This document shows, one piece after another, positions 45,705 through 54,034 of a stretch of DNA of 64,000 nucleotides. Numbering within the stretch: position 1 is the first letter of the stretch; each line of letters starts with the position of its first letter. The translations under genes and the position numbers were made by a program. The notes beneath the pieces are model-generated. The model was not told the origin of the DNA. It saw only the letters and a list, made by a program, of their open reading frames with translations, and made no database searches. This DNA comes from Halobacillus andaensis (GTDB lineage: Bacteria > Bacillota > Bacilli > Bacillales > Halobacillaceae), in assembly GCF_014636475.1 (NCBI RefSeq), contig NZ_BMEL01000004.1:520451-584450 (forward strand). The letters run 5' to 3'.

Positions 45705-45941
45705 TTTCTCAGTAGCATCAACTGTAGCATCATGGTATTCAGCGGCACGTGAGAAATAGATCGAAATGGCTATAAGTCCGCTAATTCCTACAAGTGTATA
45801 GATGACACGTGCAAAGGCTCCACTCTGCTCACCGCCGCCAAATAAACCAGCAACCAAGTCATATTGGAACAGTCCAATTAACCCCCAGTTAATCGCGCCA
45901 ACGATAATTAAAAATAATGCAGTACGTTGTACCCAACTCAT
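45702..45941 (-). CDS. yuzA: YuzA, DUF378 membrane protein
   Basis: Membrane protein of 79 residues with two helices. The DUF378 signature LFLIIVGAINWGLIGLFQYD is in the first helix, followed by LVAGLFGG. Function unknown. Three ATGs follow AAGGAGGG in series; the third, at 45941, has the best spacing. Position next to yugI and yugJ matches B. subtilis. Confidence 0.85.
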   Translation of the reverse strand: MSWVQRTALFLIIVGAINWGLIGLFQYDLVAGLFGGGEQSGAFARVIYTLVGISGLIAISIYFSRAAEYHDATVDATEK

Positions 45942-46089
45942 CATCATCCCTCCTTATTTTTTATTACATGCATAGCTTGAGCATTGCTTGAAAAATTATA
46001 CATGACGCATTTCTTTTGAGTATCAGTTTGAGATAAGGGATAATGTGATAATGTAAGAATGATGCAGATAACAGGAAGGAGAATATGAA

Positions 46090-47256
46090 ATGGATTCATT
46101 TACATTCCATAATCCGACGAAATTGATTTTTGGTAAGGATCAAGTACAGCAATTATCTGAACAACTACCTAAAAATACAAGCAAAGTGTTGCTTGTCTAC
46201 GGTGGGGGAAGTATAAAGAAAAATGGTGTGTACGACCAGGTGATCGAGCAGCTGAATCAAGTTAACGCACAAGTATTTGAATTGGCAGGCGTAGAGCCGA
46301 ATCCTCGTCTAACCACAGTAAGAAAAGGTGTCGACATATGTAAGAAGGAAGGCATTGACTTTCTTCTAGCCGTAGGTGGCGGAAGTGTTATTGATTGTAC
46401 AAAAACAATTGCAGCCGGGGCTAAATATGAAGGGGATGCTTGGGAACTAGTTACTCGTCAATCCACTCCAGATGGTGCACTGCCATTTGGTACAGTATTG
46501 ACACTTGCGGCTACAGGGTCAGAGATGAATGGCGGAGCTGTTATCACAAACTGGGAGACCAACGAAAAGTATGGTTGGGGTTACGCACCTTACACGTATC
46601 CATCCTTCTCTATTTTAGACCCGCAGAACACGATTTCTGTACCGCGTAATCAGACGATTTATGGGATAGTGGATATGATGAGTCATTTACTTGAACAATA
46701 TTTCCATAATAACACTCAATCCCCTATACAAGACGAGATGATTGAAGGAGTCTTGCGCACAGTTATCGATACAGCACCTAAACTTCTAGATAATCTAGAG
46801 TCTTATGAACACCGTGAAACCATCCTTTATGCAGGAACCATTGCGTTAAACGGTATGCTGCAAATGGGCTATCGAGGAGACTGGGCCACTCATAACATTG
46901 AACATGCGGTTTCAGCGGTTTATGATATTCCCCACGCCGGCGGATTAGCAATTTTATTCCCGAATTGGATGAAGCATAACCTTGATGTTAATGTAGATCG
47001 CTTTGCTCGTCTTGCTGTTAAGGTTTTCCGTGTTAGTGAAGAAGGAAAGAGTGATCGCGAAGTTGCAGAACAAGGTATAGAAGAACTCCAAAACTTCTGG
47101 GCTTCTTTAGGAGCTCCTCAAACTTTAGCGGATTATGATATTGGAGACGATCAATTTGATGTTATCGTAAACCGAGCGATGAAACGAGGAGCATTTGGAA
47201 ACTTCAATAAGCTCGAAGACCAAGACGTAGAAAAAATATTGGAACTTTCCAAGTAA
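46090..47256 (+). CDS. yugJ: YugJ, iron-containing (butanol-type) alcohol dehydrogenase
   Basis: Group III alcohol dehydrogenase of 388 residues using NAD(P)H. The cofactor motif is [17 protein letters not shown]. Metal ligands are visible in [11 protein letters not shown] and [19 protein letters not shown]. It is homologous to NADH-dependent butanol dehydrogenases; the physiological substrate is probably an aldehyde. GGAAGGAG precedes the ATG. A strong terminator follows. Confidence 0.92.
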   Translation: MDSFTFHNPTKLIFGKDQVQQLSEQLPKNTSKVLLVYGGGSIKKNGVYDQVIEQLNQVNAQVFELAGVEPNPRLTTVRKGVDICKKEGIDFLLAVGGGSVIDCTKTIAAGAKYEGDAWELVTRQSTPDGALPFGTVLTLAATGSEMNGGAVITNWETNEKYGWGYAPYTYPSFSILDPQNTISVPRNQTIYGIVDMMSHLLEQYFHNNTQSPIQDEMIEGVLRTVIDTAPKLLDNLESYEHRETILYAGTIALNGMLQMGYRGDWATHNIEHAVSAVYDIPHAGGLAILFPNWMKHNLDVNVDRFARLAVKVFRVSEEGKSDREVAEQGIEELQNFWASLGAPQTLADYDIGDDQFDVIVNRAMKRGAFGNFNKLEDQDVEKILELSK

Positions 47257-47260
47257 GGAA

Positions 47261-47287
47261 AAGGGCACAATTTTGTGCCCTTTTTTT
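47261..47287 (+). terminator. Terminator of yugJ
   Basis: GGGCACAA and TTGTGCCC around TT, followed by seven Ts. Confidence 0.9.
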
Positions 47288-47317
47288 AAATGAATGCGGT
47301 TACAGTGATAACCTTAC

Positions 47318-47346
47318 TTGATTTGAGGGTGAGGTTTCGATAAAGT
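47318..47346 (+). promoter_or_regulatory. Promoter of pgi
   Basis: TTGATT at 47318-47323 and TAAAGT at 47341-47346, spaced 17 bases, 41 bases before the start codon. Confidence 0.5.
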
Positions 47347-47386
47347 AAAGTTGATTTAGTAAAAAAAGAAGTTGGAGGAATCATTA

Positions 47387-48733
47387 ATGACACATGTGCG
47401 ATTTGATTATGAAAAAGCATTGCCATTCTTTGGAGAACATGAACTTGAATATATGCAAGATGCAGTAACTTTAGCTCATAATGCCTTACATGAAAAAACA
47501 GGAGCAGGTAATGATTTTCTTGGTTGGTTAGACCTTCCGAAAAATTATGATCGTGAAGAATTTGGAAGGATCCAAAAATCTGCTGAAAAAATTAAAGCAG
47601 ACTCTGATGTACTGCTTGTCATTGGAATAGGCGGTTCATACTTAGGTGCTCGTGCAGCTATTGAAATGTTAAATCATAGTTTCTACAATGAACTTTCTTC
47701 AGAGCAACGCAAAACTCCTCAAGTATTCTTTGTGGGCAATAGCATTAGTGCTCCTTATTTAAATGACTTATTCGACTTGCTAGATGGAAAAGACGTTTCT
47801 GTTAATGTCATTTCAAAAAGTGGTACGACAACAGAGCCAGCTATTGCATTCCGCGCCTTCCGTAAGTTTCTTGAAGAAAAGTACGGCCAAGAGGAAGCAC
47901 AAAAGCGCATTTATGCAACGACTGATAAAGAAAAAGGTGCTCTAAAGACGTTAGCAGATGAGCAAGGGTATGAATCCTTTGTTGTGCCTGATGATGTAGG
48001 AGGACGTTATTCTGTTTTAACAGCTGTAGGGCTACTGCCTATTGCTGTAAGTGGGGTGAACATCGAAGAGATGATGGCAGGAGCACAAAAAGCTCGTCAA
48101 GAGTTAAGCTCTGCCAAACTATCTGAAAACCCAGCTTATCAGTATGCAGCTGTCCGCAATGTCTTATACAGTAAAGGTAATACCATTGAAATGATGATTA
48201 ATTATGAACCTTCCTTGCAGTACTTCTCTGAATGGTGGAAGCAGCTGTTTGGTGAAAGCGAAGGAAAAGATCAAAAAGGAATTTACCCTTCTTCAGCGAA
48301 CTTCTCAACGGATCTACATTCGTTGGGTCAGTATGTACAAGACGGCCGTCGTGATTTATTTGAAACTGTGTTGCATGTGGAAACCCCTAAATCTGACTAT
48401 ACGATTGAAGAAGATGAGCAGAATTTAGACGGTTTAAATTACTTGGCTGGTCAAACAGTTGATTACGTGAATGAAAAAGCGTACCAAGGTACCATGTTAG
48501 CTCATACAGATGGACAGGTTCCTAACTTGATCGTTCATCTACCTAAATTAGATGCTTACACATTTGGGTATCTTGTCTACTTCTTTGAGAAAGCCTGCGC
48601 AGTAAGCGGCTATCTTCTTGGAGTTAATCCATTTGATCAACCAGGAGTTGAAGCTTACAAAAAGAACATGTTTGCTCTCTTGGGAAAACCAGGATTTGAA
48701 AAAGAAAAAGAAGAACTAGAAAAGCGTTTATAA
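47387..48733 (+). CDS. pgi: Pgi, glucose-6-phosphate isomerase
   Basis: Glycolytic isomerase of 448 residues, the short form usual in Firmicutes. Phosphate-binding motifs are [18 protein letters not shown] and [14 protein letters not shown]; the catalytic region includes [14 protein letters not shown] and the C-terminal Lys in [14 protein letters not shown]. The ATG at 47387 lies 6 bases from TGGAGGAA. It is a monocistronic unit with its own promoter and terminator. Confidence 0.97.
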   Translation: MTHVRFDYEKALPFFGEHELEYMQDAVTLAHNALHEKTGAGNDFLGWLDLPKNYDREEFGRIQKSAEKIKADSDVLLVIGIGGSYLGARAAIEMLNHSFYNELSSEQRKTPQVFFVGNSISAPYLNDLFDLLDGKDVSVNVISKSGTTTEPAIAFRAFRKFLEEKYGQEEAQKRIYATTDKEKGALKTLADEQGYESFVVPDDVGGRYSVLTAVGLLPIAVSGVNIEEMMAGAQKARQELSSAKLSENPAYQYAAVRNVLYSKGNTIEMMINYEPSLQYFSEWWKQLFGESEGKDQKGIYPSSANFSTDLHSLGQYVQDGRRDLFETVLHVETPKSDYTIEEDEQNLDGLNYLAGQTVDYVNEKAYQGTMLAHTDGQVPNLIVHLPKLDAYTFGYLVYFFEKACAVSGYLLGVNPFDQPGVEAYKKNMFALLGKPGFEKEKEELEKRL

Positions 48734-48741
48734 TTATAGTG

Positions 48742-48783
48742 AAAACCACCTCCATTTATTGGTTAATCGGAGGTGGTTTTTTT
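48742..48783 (+). terminator. Terminator of pgi
   Basis: AAAACCACCTCC and GGAGGTGGTTTT around a 15-base loop, followed by a T run. Confidence 0.88.
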
Positions 48784-48814
48784 GGGTAAACTAAGCTCTA
48801 AAGGAGGGATAGTA

Positions 48815-49237
48815 ATGATTACTTTAGAGTCAGATTTAACTAATAAGTTTTTTGTGTATCACGAAATGGAACAAGCACTTGGTCCAATTGGATTTAAGCT
48901 TGCGGACAACTGGGATTACGATCATGGTTATTTTGATTATATGATTGGTGACCAAGATGGATACCTTTTCTTACGACTTCCGGTAGAAGTGATGGGAGGA
49001 TTCATGGATTCTCCAGATGAGTCAACAATGGTGAAAGTGAAAAATCCATTCTTACTTTATCATCAATATCAAGATGGTCTTGATGATCACGTAAGAGAAG
49101 GAAACTTCAGAGCTTCATTTGATCAGTTCCAAGAACCTAAGAATAAAGATGCCGAGTTCCCGCAAGAATATGTCGAGGCAGGTAAACAAGCGCTGAAAGA
49201 AGCTGAGCAAGCCTTACGTACGCAGCGGAATAAGTAA
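48815..49237 (+). CDS. yugN: YugN family protein
   Basis: Cytosolic, acidic protein of 140 residues of the YugN-like family. Typical residues are the aromatic DNWDYDHGYFDYMIG and LFLRLPVEVMGGFMD. Function unknown. The ATG at 48815 lies 6 bases from AAAGGAGGG; a frame from 48773 starts inside the pgi terminator and is rejected. Its last 24 bases overlap the end of the converging yugO. Confidence 0.86.
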   Translation: MITLESDLTNKFFVYHEMEQALGPIGFKLADNWDYDHGYFDYMIGDQDGYLFLRLPVEVMGGFMDSPDESTMVKVKNPFLLYHQYQDGLDDHVREGNFRASFDQFQEPKNKDAEFPQEYVEAGKQALKEAEQALRTQRNK

Positions 49238-50212
49238 AATTAACGTATGGATGTCAGCTAAAGGCAGTGACGGCTCCAATATAAAATGTGGGGTTTGATT
49301 ATATCGATACCCAATAACAACAGAACCTTTTTCTAAATAAAAGGTAACAGCATCTTCAACAAGCTGATCCTGCAATTCTGTTGGCACGGTTTCCTCATGA
49401 AACTGTCTAGAAGTTAAAAGATCTAACAATAGTTGAAAAGGCTCTCCTGGATCCGTATGGAAGAGTTCATGATAAAATAAACTGCTCATAAAATCGTTTG
49501 AGCGAACGACACGGTCGGCACCTGCTCGCTCAGCATTTATTTTCTGTTTATCGGTTAAAACCTCAGCAATAATAAACAATTGAGAGTTGTGCCCTTTTAA
49601 AGAGACGACTTGGTGAATGACAGATTGATCAGCCGCATGCTCTGCTTTAGAAGGGTCAGCTGTCACTATTGCCGTTTTAGCCTCTTTAACATTAGCTTTA
49701 TCAAGTGTTTCTTCCATTGTGGCGTCTCCATGAATAAAATGAACATTTGAATGGTTCTCGTAAAGCTGTTTCATCGTACGATCAATAAGAACGATGTATT
49801 CATGGCATTTGTTTTCTGTCATCATTTCAATTAATTGGCGGGTACGTTCATTCCAGCCTATAAGGATAATGTGTTCTTTTCCTTTAAAATCTACTTTTCC
49901 CCTTGATAAGTTACGTTCGTGCTGAACAGTGGCCGCTGAAAGAGTGGCCATATAAAAGGTCACCAATCCTCCGCCTGTAAGTATAAGAAAAATGGCTGTG
50001 ATTTTTCCTGCTGTGCTTAAAGGCACATAGTCTCCGTACCCTACGGTCGCCCCTGTAACAAATGCCCACCATATCCCATCAAAAAGAGTAGGGAAATTAT
50101 TAGGCTCAATCGTATGAATGATAATTCCAAAAAATATCATGAAAACAATTACTGTACTAAAAAGTCTTATAAACAAAGGGAGTTGAAAATATAAACGCAT
50201 CCAGTGCTGCAT
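49214..50212 (-). CDS. yugO: YugO, two-helix K+ channel with RCK domain
   Basis: Channel of 332 residues of the MthK type. Two membrane helices (residues 14-33 and 70-92) flank a pore loop with the K+ filter TVGYGD. A RCK/TrkA_N domain follows (EHIILIGWNERTRQLIEMM, FIHGDATMEETL), then a C-terminal part with a weak RCK_C. In B. subtilis YugO releases K+ in biofilm electrical signalling. It overlaps yugN tail to tail. Confidence 0.92.
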   Translation of the reverse strand: MQHWMRLYFQLPLFIRLFSTVIVFMIFFGIIIHTIEPNNFPTLFDGIWWAFVTGATVGYGDYVPLSTAGKITAIFLILTGGGLVTFYMATLSAATVQHERNLSRGKVDFKGKEHIILIGWNERTRQLIEMMTENKCHEYIVLIDRTMKQLYENHSNVHFIHGDATMEETLDKANVKEAKTAIVTADPSKAEHAADQSVIHQVVSLKGHNSQLFIIAEVLTDKQKINAERAGADRVVRSNDFMSSLFYHELFHTDPGEPFQLLLDLLTSRQFHEETVPTELQDQLVEDAVTFYLEKGSVVIGYRYNQTPHFILEPSLPLADIHTLILLIPLRT

Positions 50213-50265
50213 AGAATAGCTCCTCTTTTTTTAGTTAGTATGGCTTTTCGTGTAAATCTTCAAAC

Positions 50266-50297
50266 ATAAAAAAGCCCCCCCTAGAAGGGAGAGGCTC
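50266..50297 (-). terminator. Terminator of the thioredoxin-like gene
   Basis: On the minus strand GAGCCTCTCCC pairs imperfectly with the GGGGGGGCTT side and is followed by a T run. Confidence 0.65.
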
Positions 50298-50299
50298 TT

Positions 50300-50863
50300 T
50301 TAGTGAGTTCGACTTGTTAATGCATTTTTTAGATCTTGATACACATAATACCTAAAGTCTTCATTGTCTCTAAATGCTTTCGTTATAAATTGATACATTT
50401 CTTTTTGTTTATCTGCAAATTGGGACTCTTCTTTGCTTGGAAGTGAAGATGTGGCATTTTCGATAAATTGCTGAATTTCTGGAGCTCGAGGCCCCCAATT
50501 TAATACTTCCTCTCCCTCTTGATCGATGATAATAATTTTAGGAATGGCTCTTGACTGCTCATTTGTTAAATATTGATCCATGAGGTCCAGGTTTTCGTCT
50601 CTCGCTAAAAATTGAGTATTAATCCTGCCAACTTCAGCAATTCTTAAGAAGATGGGTATATTCAGCATGGCATCTCCACACCAGTCTTCTGTTAATATAA
50701 TCGCTCGCCATTTTTTTCCTCTTAAGTTTGCAAAAAGCGGCTCATCTTCCGTTGGAATTTTGAAATGTTCGTAAATATAAATAAAGCCCTCTTGGTGCTG
50801 TTTCATTGAATCAACATATTCTTGGGCACTTAAACCTTTTGAATACCAATCGTTTAAAACCAT
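50300..50863 (-). CDS. Thioredoxin-fold family protein with single active-site Cys
   Basis: Cytosolic protein of 187 residues with a thioredoxin fold in its middle (RAIILTEDWCGDAMLNIPIF, then SRAIPKIIIID with cis-Pro). The usual CxxC reads WCGDA, so only the nucleophilic Cys remains. That pattern is conserved in a Bacillaceae family annotated only as thioredoxin-like. A monothiol or glutaredoxin/bacillithiol-related role is possible. AGGAGGAATTG precedes the ATG. Confidence 0.8.
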   Translation of the reverse strand: MVLNDWYSKGLSAQEYVDSMKQHQEGFIYIYEHFKIPTEDEPLFANLRGKKWRAIILTEDWCGDAMLNIPIFLRIAEVGRINTQFLARDENLDLMDQYLTNEQSRAIPKIIIIDQEGEEVLNWGPRAPEIQQFIENATSSLPSKEESQFADKQKEMYQFITKAFRDNEDFRYYVYQDLKNALTSRTH

Positions 50864-50934
50864 TACAATTCCTCCTCATAAACTACATCCTTTTACCCGT
50901 TCCCCAAATATAGAATGCTTAAGCACCTTTTGTG

Positions 50935-51010
50935 ATTTACTGGGTACCCATACTGCACAGGGATAAACAGGTCAGGGTAACCTCCTCGCTTTCCGCCGGG
51001 AAGGTACACC
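50935..51010. repeat. Possible degenerate repeat fragment
   Basis: CCTCCTCGCTTTCCGCCGGG at 50980-50999 resembles pieces of the GC-rich repeats at 52237-52591 (CCTCCTCGGGCTTT, CGGAAAGCGGCG). It is GC-rich against its surroundings. The rest of 50864-51076 shows no feature. Confidence 0.35.
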
Positions 51011-51089
51011 AATAGAAATAGCACCAACAGAGCCGTATTTTTAAAGAGAGAGTGTTATAATTTATAATAAATGAATGGAGGAATTACAT

Positions 51090-52148
51090 ATGGATCACAA
51101 AGAACAAGATTTTTTATTAGAGCTATTAGATACCCCATCTCCCTCAAGTATGGAGATGACTATACAGAAGCGATGGATTAAAGAGATGAAGCCTTACGCA
51201 GATGAGGTTCGCACCGATCACGCAGGGAATGCCATTGCTATTCTAAACCCAGAAGCTGAATTCAAAGTTTTACTTGCGGGTCATTGTGATGAAATAGCAT
51301 TAGTCATTAACCGAATAGATGATCAGGGATTTTTATACTTTGATAAGATGGGTGGCATTAATCCTAAAGCGGCCGTAGGGATGAAAGTAAAGGTTTTAGG
51401 AGAGAAGAAACAATTCAGTGGCGTCATCGGGGTAAATGCCCAGCATCATGGGGGTCTTAAAGGCGACTTCGGATTAGATGATCTGTTTATTGATTGTGGT
51501 GCCAAAACAAAAGAAGAAATAGAAAACGATATACAAATTGGTGATTTAGCAGTTTATAAACGGGAACCCGAAGTGATGATGGATCGATTCATTACTGGGA
51601 GAGGGCTAGATAACAGAACTGGGCAATTTATTGTTGGAGAGGTGGTTCGTAAGCTTTCCAACAAAAATATAAAGGTTGGTTTATATGCAGCCAGTACTGT
51701 GAATGAGGAAACGAACATGGGAGGAGCTTATTTCGCAGCTGCCGGGGTAGAACCCACTATGGCATTAGCGTGCGATGTTACATTTGCTACTGATTATCCA
51801 GGCGTTAATAAAAATAAACACGGAGATGTAAGGCTGGAAGGTGGTCCAGTGTTAGCGAAGGGGGCGCCTATTAATCGCAAGATCAACCAAATGCTCGAAG
51901 CCAGTGCTAAAGCGTTAAGTATAAATGTGCAGTATGAGTTAACTTCTCGTGCAACAGGAACAGATGCTGATCGCATGCGGTTGACAGGAAAAGGGGTTCC
52001 CGTCAGTTTAGTTTCCCTTCCTTTACGTTACATGCATTCTCCTGTGGAAACAGCCAGCATAAAAGATATTGACCAAGAAATTGAATTGCTTGTTCACATG
52101 ATTGAGAATATGACAGGAAATGAAAGTTTAAACCCGTTAGATGATTAA
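51090..52148 (+). CDS. M42-family metallo-aminopeptidase
   Basis: Peptidase of 352 residues of the M42 (FrvX, glutamyl aminopeptidase/endoglucanase) family, which forms tetrahedral dodecamers. Metal and catalytic residues are visible: VLLAGHCDEIA (His), GRGLDNRTGQFI (bridging Asp), VNEETNMGGAY (catalytic Glu and metal Glu), ALACDVTFATD (Asp) and RYMHSPVE (His). Trims peptides in the cytosol. The ATG at 51090 lies 7 bases from GGAGG. Confidence 0.9.
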   Translation: MDHKEQDFLLELLDTPSPSSMEMTIQKRWIKEMKPYADEVRTDHAGNAIAILNPEAEFKVLLAGHCDEIALVINRIDDQGFLYFDKMGGINPKAAVGMKVKVLGEKKQFSGVIGVNAQHHGGLKGDFGLDDLFIDCGAKTKEEIENDIQIGDLAVYKREPEVMMDRFITGRGLDNRTGQFIVGEVVRKLSNKNIKVGLYAASTVNEETNMGGAYFAAAGVEPTMALACDVTFATDYPGVNKNKHGDVRLEGGPVLAKGAPINRKINQMLEASAKALSINVQYELTSRATGTDADRMRLTGKGVPVSLVSLPLRYMHSPVETASIKDIDQEIELLVHMIENMTGNESLNPLDD

Positions 52149-52162
52149 AATTAAACAAAAAT

Positions 52163-52186
52163 GGAGCCCTATTTAGGGCTCCTCAG
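52163..52186 (+). repeat. Left copy of split terminator palindrome
   Basis: GGAGCCCTATTTAGGGCTCC plus TCAG. An A-rich tract precedes it but no T tract follows. It is the exact reverse complement of 52633-52656. Confidence 0.8.
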
Positions 52187-52236
52187 CTTGTAGAGAATTT
52201 TAAAAGAGTGTAAAATTCCTTGCGTTAGAGAGTGTG

Positions 52237-52361
52237 AAGGGTTTGAGGAAACGACTCCTTTTCCGCGGGCGAATGGTGTGCCTCCTCGGGCTTTATCAGC
52301 CCTCCGGGGTCACACCTTATTCACATTTCCCGCAGGAGTCTCGCCGTTTCCTCAAACCCTT
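52237..52361. repeat. GC-rich palindromic element 1 (125 bp)
   Basis: Terminal inverted repeats AAGGGTTTGAGGAAACG at 52237-52253 and its exact complement at 52345-52361. Nested inner pairs (GACTCC with GGAGTC, CCGCGGG with CCCGC, GGTGTG with CACACC) allow one long hairpin. Contains no gene; open frames over it are by-products of the GC-rich sequence. Confidence 0.8.
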
Positions 52362-52470
52362 TTTCGAAATAGATCACTGGCAAAATCATTTACTCAAGCT
52401 GTGCCCTTATGAAAACAGCGTTTGCAAAAGGGCATTCACATTACGAGGGTTTCAAGATTCCATTCGGGTC

Positions 52471-52591
52471 AAAGGAATGGAAAAAGTGCCGACTCCTGCG
52501 GGACGAGCAGACAGGAGAAGCCCCGCAGGTCGCAGACCGAGGAGATTTTCCGTCTTGCCCCGCGGAAAGCGGCGCTTTTTCCTGTTCCTTT
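52471..52591. repeat. GC-rich palindromic element 2 (121 bp), same family as copies A and B
   Basis: Left arm AAAGGAATGGAAAAAGTGCC at 52471-52490 pairs with the right arm at 52571-52591 with a few mismatches. Inside are GACTCCTGCGGGACGAGCAG and CCCCGCAGG, a word combination common in halophilic and alkaliphilic bacilli. The right arm with its outward flank, read on the minus strand, matches copies A and B (GGAGAAAGG, AGGAAAAAG, then GACGGAAA). Confidence 0.78.
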
Positions 52592-52632
52592 CTCCATACT
52601 TATATGAAGTACATCTTAGCTTTTTCGACAGA

Positions 52633-52656
52633 CTGAGGAGCCCTAAATAGGGCTCC
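52633..52656 (-). repeat. Right copy of split terminator palindrome
   Basis: CTGA followed by GGAGCCCTAAATAGGGCTCC, with a TTTT tract on the right. It lies two bases from the tspO stop codon. Confidence 0.8.
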
Positions 52657-52658
52657 TT

Positions 52659-53147
52659 TTAAAATGCAGTCATGCTTGGGTTAAGCATATAAAAGGTGAA
52701 AGCTAAAAATGTGGCAAATGTACTCCATGCTATATAAGGGATAAATAGTAAGCTGCTTAATCGACTGATTTTATTCAATAAAAGACCGACCCAGATAGCA
52801 GTTATCGCTACAAGTACACAATCAATGGAAGCTAATAATAGGTCTTTTTGAGTGAATTGGAAGTAACTAAATAATTGATTACATACATAATTTAATATAA
52901 AAGCTAACCATAAAGATTTAGGGAGATTTTTGAACCCTTTTTTATAAATTACATAAGAGACGGCTAGCGATATGAAAGCAAATAAAATCGCCCATACGAT
53001 TCCTATCGTGCCACCCGTTGGTGTCCAAGAGGGTTTCTTGAGTTGATCGTACCAACTCTGGTCAATTGGAAATAAGAAACCTGCTAACGAAAAACTAATA
53101 TAAATGATGATGAAACTAAGAATGGCGGGTGCGAATTTTTTAACCAT
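52659..53147 (-). CDS. tspO: TspO/MBR family membrane protein
   Basis: Membrane protein of 162 residues with five helices, homologous to the tryptophan-rich sensory protein/peripheral benzodiazepine receptor. Family features are KPSWTPTGGTIGIVWAILF in the first loop and LAFILNYVCNQLFSYFQF in the third helix region. These proteins bind tetrapyrroles and, in Bacillus, degrade protoporphyrin. One Trp of the usual NxxWS block is replaced by Cys. It is the last gene of a minus-strand run with the DksA-like gene. Confidence 0.88.
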   Translation of the reverse strand: MVKKFAPAILSFIIIYISFSLAGFLFPIDQSWYDQLKKPSWTPTGGTIGIVWAILFAFISLAVSYVIYKKGFKNLPKSLWLAFILNYVCNQLFSYFQFTQKDLLLASIDCVLVAITAIWVGLLLNKISRLSSLLFIPYIAWSTFATFLAFTFYMLNPSMTAF

Positions 53148-53165
53148 AGTAATAAGAAGAGCGGA

Positions 53166-53534
53166 TTAGCGCCGCTCTTCTTCTACCTCTTCTACTTTTA
53201 ATCGTGCTGTTGGCATAGCTTCTAAGCGTTCAACAGGGATAGGTTCACCTGATTTTTCACTCTGTCCAAACGTACCGTCTTCAATACGTTGAAGAGCATC
53301 ATTGATCTCCATTAATTTTTCTTTGGATTGTTCATATAAAGTTTGGTCTTTCTCTCGTTCATGCTGTACCGTTCCAAGGTCTCCGGGGTGATCGGAGACG
53401 CTTGATAACTCTCCCTCATAATCACTAGAAGAAGTATCTTGTTCTTCAACATATTGATCAATGTCTTTCTCTGTTTCTTTTTTCATTTCTTCCAGCTGTT
53501 TCTTAAACTTTGATAATTGTTGCTCTGTAAGCAT
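53166..53534 (-). CDS. DksA/TraR-like protein (YteA-type) lacking zinc Cys
   Basis: Protein of 122 residues. An N-terminal coiled coil (residues 4-30, QQLSKFKKQLEEMKKETEK) leads into an acidic region and a C-terminal half that follows the TraR/DksA zinc-finger template GTYG-C--CG-PIP. Here the block reads GTFGQSEKSGEPIPVERL: both Cys are Ser, so the zinc finger is lost although the PIPxERLEAxPTAR tail is kept. Related proteins are spore or stress proteins in Bacillus. AAAGGAGAG precedes the ATG. Confidence 0.85.
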   Translation of the reverse strand: MLTEQQLSKFKKQLEEMKKETEKDIDQYVEEQDTSSSDYEGELSSVSDHPGDLGTVQHEREKDQTLYEQSKEKLMEINDALQRIEDGTFGQSEKSGEPIPVERLEAMPTARLKVEEVEEERR

Positions 53535-53557
53535 TTGTTCGCTCTCCTTTCATTACG

Positions 53558-53953
53558 TTAGGAGTTTTTTAAAGGAACTACCCCCACAGTACAACGAGAA
53601 ATAGAAATTAAATCGTTTTTTTCATCTGCGATTTTTATTTCCCACACCATCGTACGCTTTCCAATGTGAAAAGGCTCAGCTGTACCATAAACATATCCCG
53701 TTTGAATGCTCTTTATATGGTTAGCGTTAATTTCGATTCCAAAAACCTGGTGGGTCTTAGGATTAATATTTAAAAAACCCGCTATACTTGCAGCGGATTC
53801 TGCCAGAGCCACAGTGGCTCCGCCGTGTAAATATCCCATTGGCTGGTGTGTTCGCTCGTCCACCGGCATTTTAAGAATCACTTTGTCGGGGGCAGCTTCT
53901 ACAACTTCTATACCTAACGTTTCCATTAATGTATTTTTCATTGATACATCCAT
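53558..53953 (-). CDS. Hotdog-fold thioesterase (PaaI/YuxO type), candidate DHNA-CoA hydrolase
   Basis: Acyl-CoA thioesterase of 131 residues. The conserved GYLHGGATVALAESAAS holds the catalytic Glu at about residue 52 and the Gly-rich helix start. It is most like the family that includes MenI/YuxO, which release CoA from 1,4-dihydroxy-2-naphthoyl-CoA. It lies downstream of menA on the same strand and opposite the men operon, which lacks a menI gene, so this is the best local candidate. AAAAGGAATG precedes the ATG. Confidence 0.85.
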   Translation of the reverse strand: MDVSMKNTLMETLGIEVVEAAPDKVILKMPVDERTHQPMGYLHGGATVALAESAASIAGFLNINPKTHQVFGIEINANHIKSIQTGYVYGTAEPFHIGKRTMVWEIKIADEKNDLISISRCTVGVVPLKNS

Positions 53954-54004
53954 TTTTAATCATTCCTTTTTATTATTCCCTTGATGAACAGTGTCAAACC
54001 TAAT

Positions 54005-54031
54005 GAAAAAGGATGGTTTGACAACCATCCT
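54005..54031 (-). terminator. Terminator of menA
   Basis: On the minus strand AGGATGGTT and AACCATCCT around GTCA are followed by TTTTTC. Confidence 0.85.
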
Positions 54032-54034
54032 ATG

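Noticed and set aside
52234-52650. 138-codon open frame on the plus strand over the repeat cluster
   Set aside because: It reads through two palindromic elements and the split terminator, has no ribosome binding site, and gives a low-complexity Arg/Pro/Ser-rich product; a by-product of GC-rich repeats.
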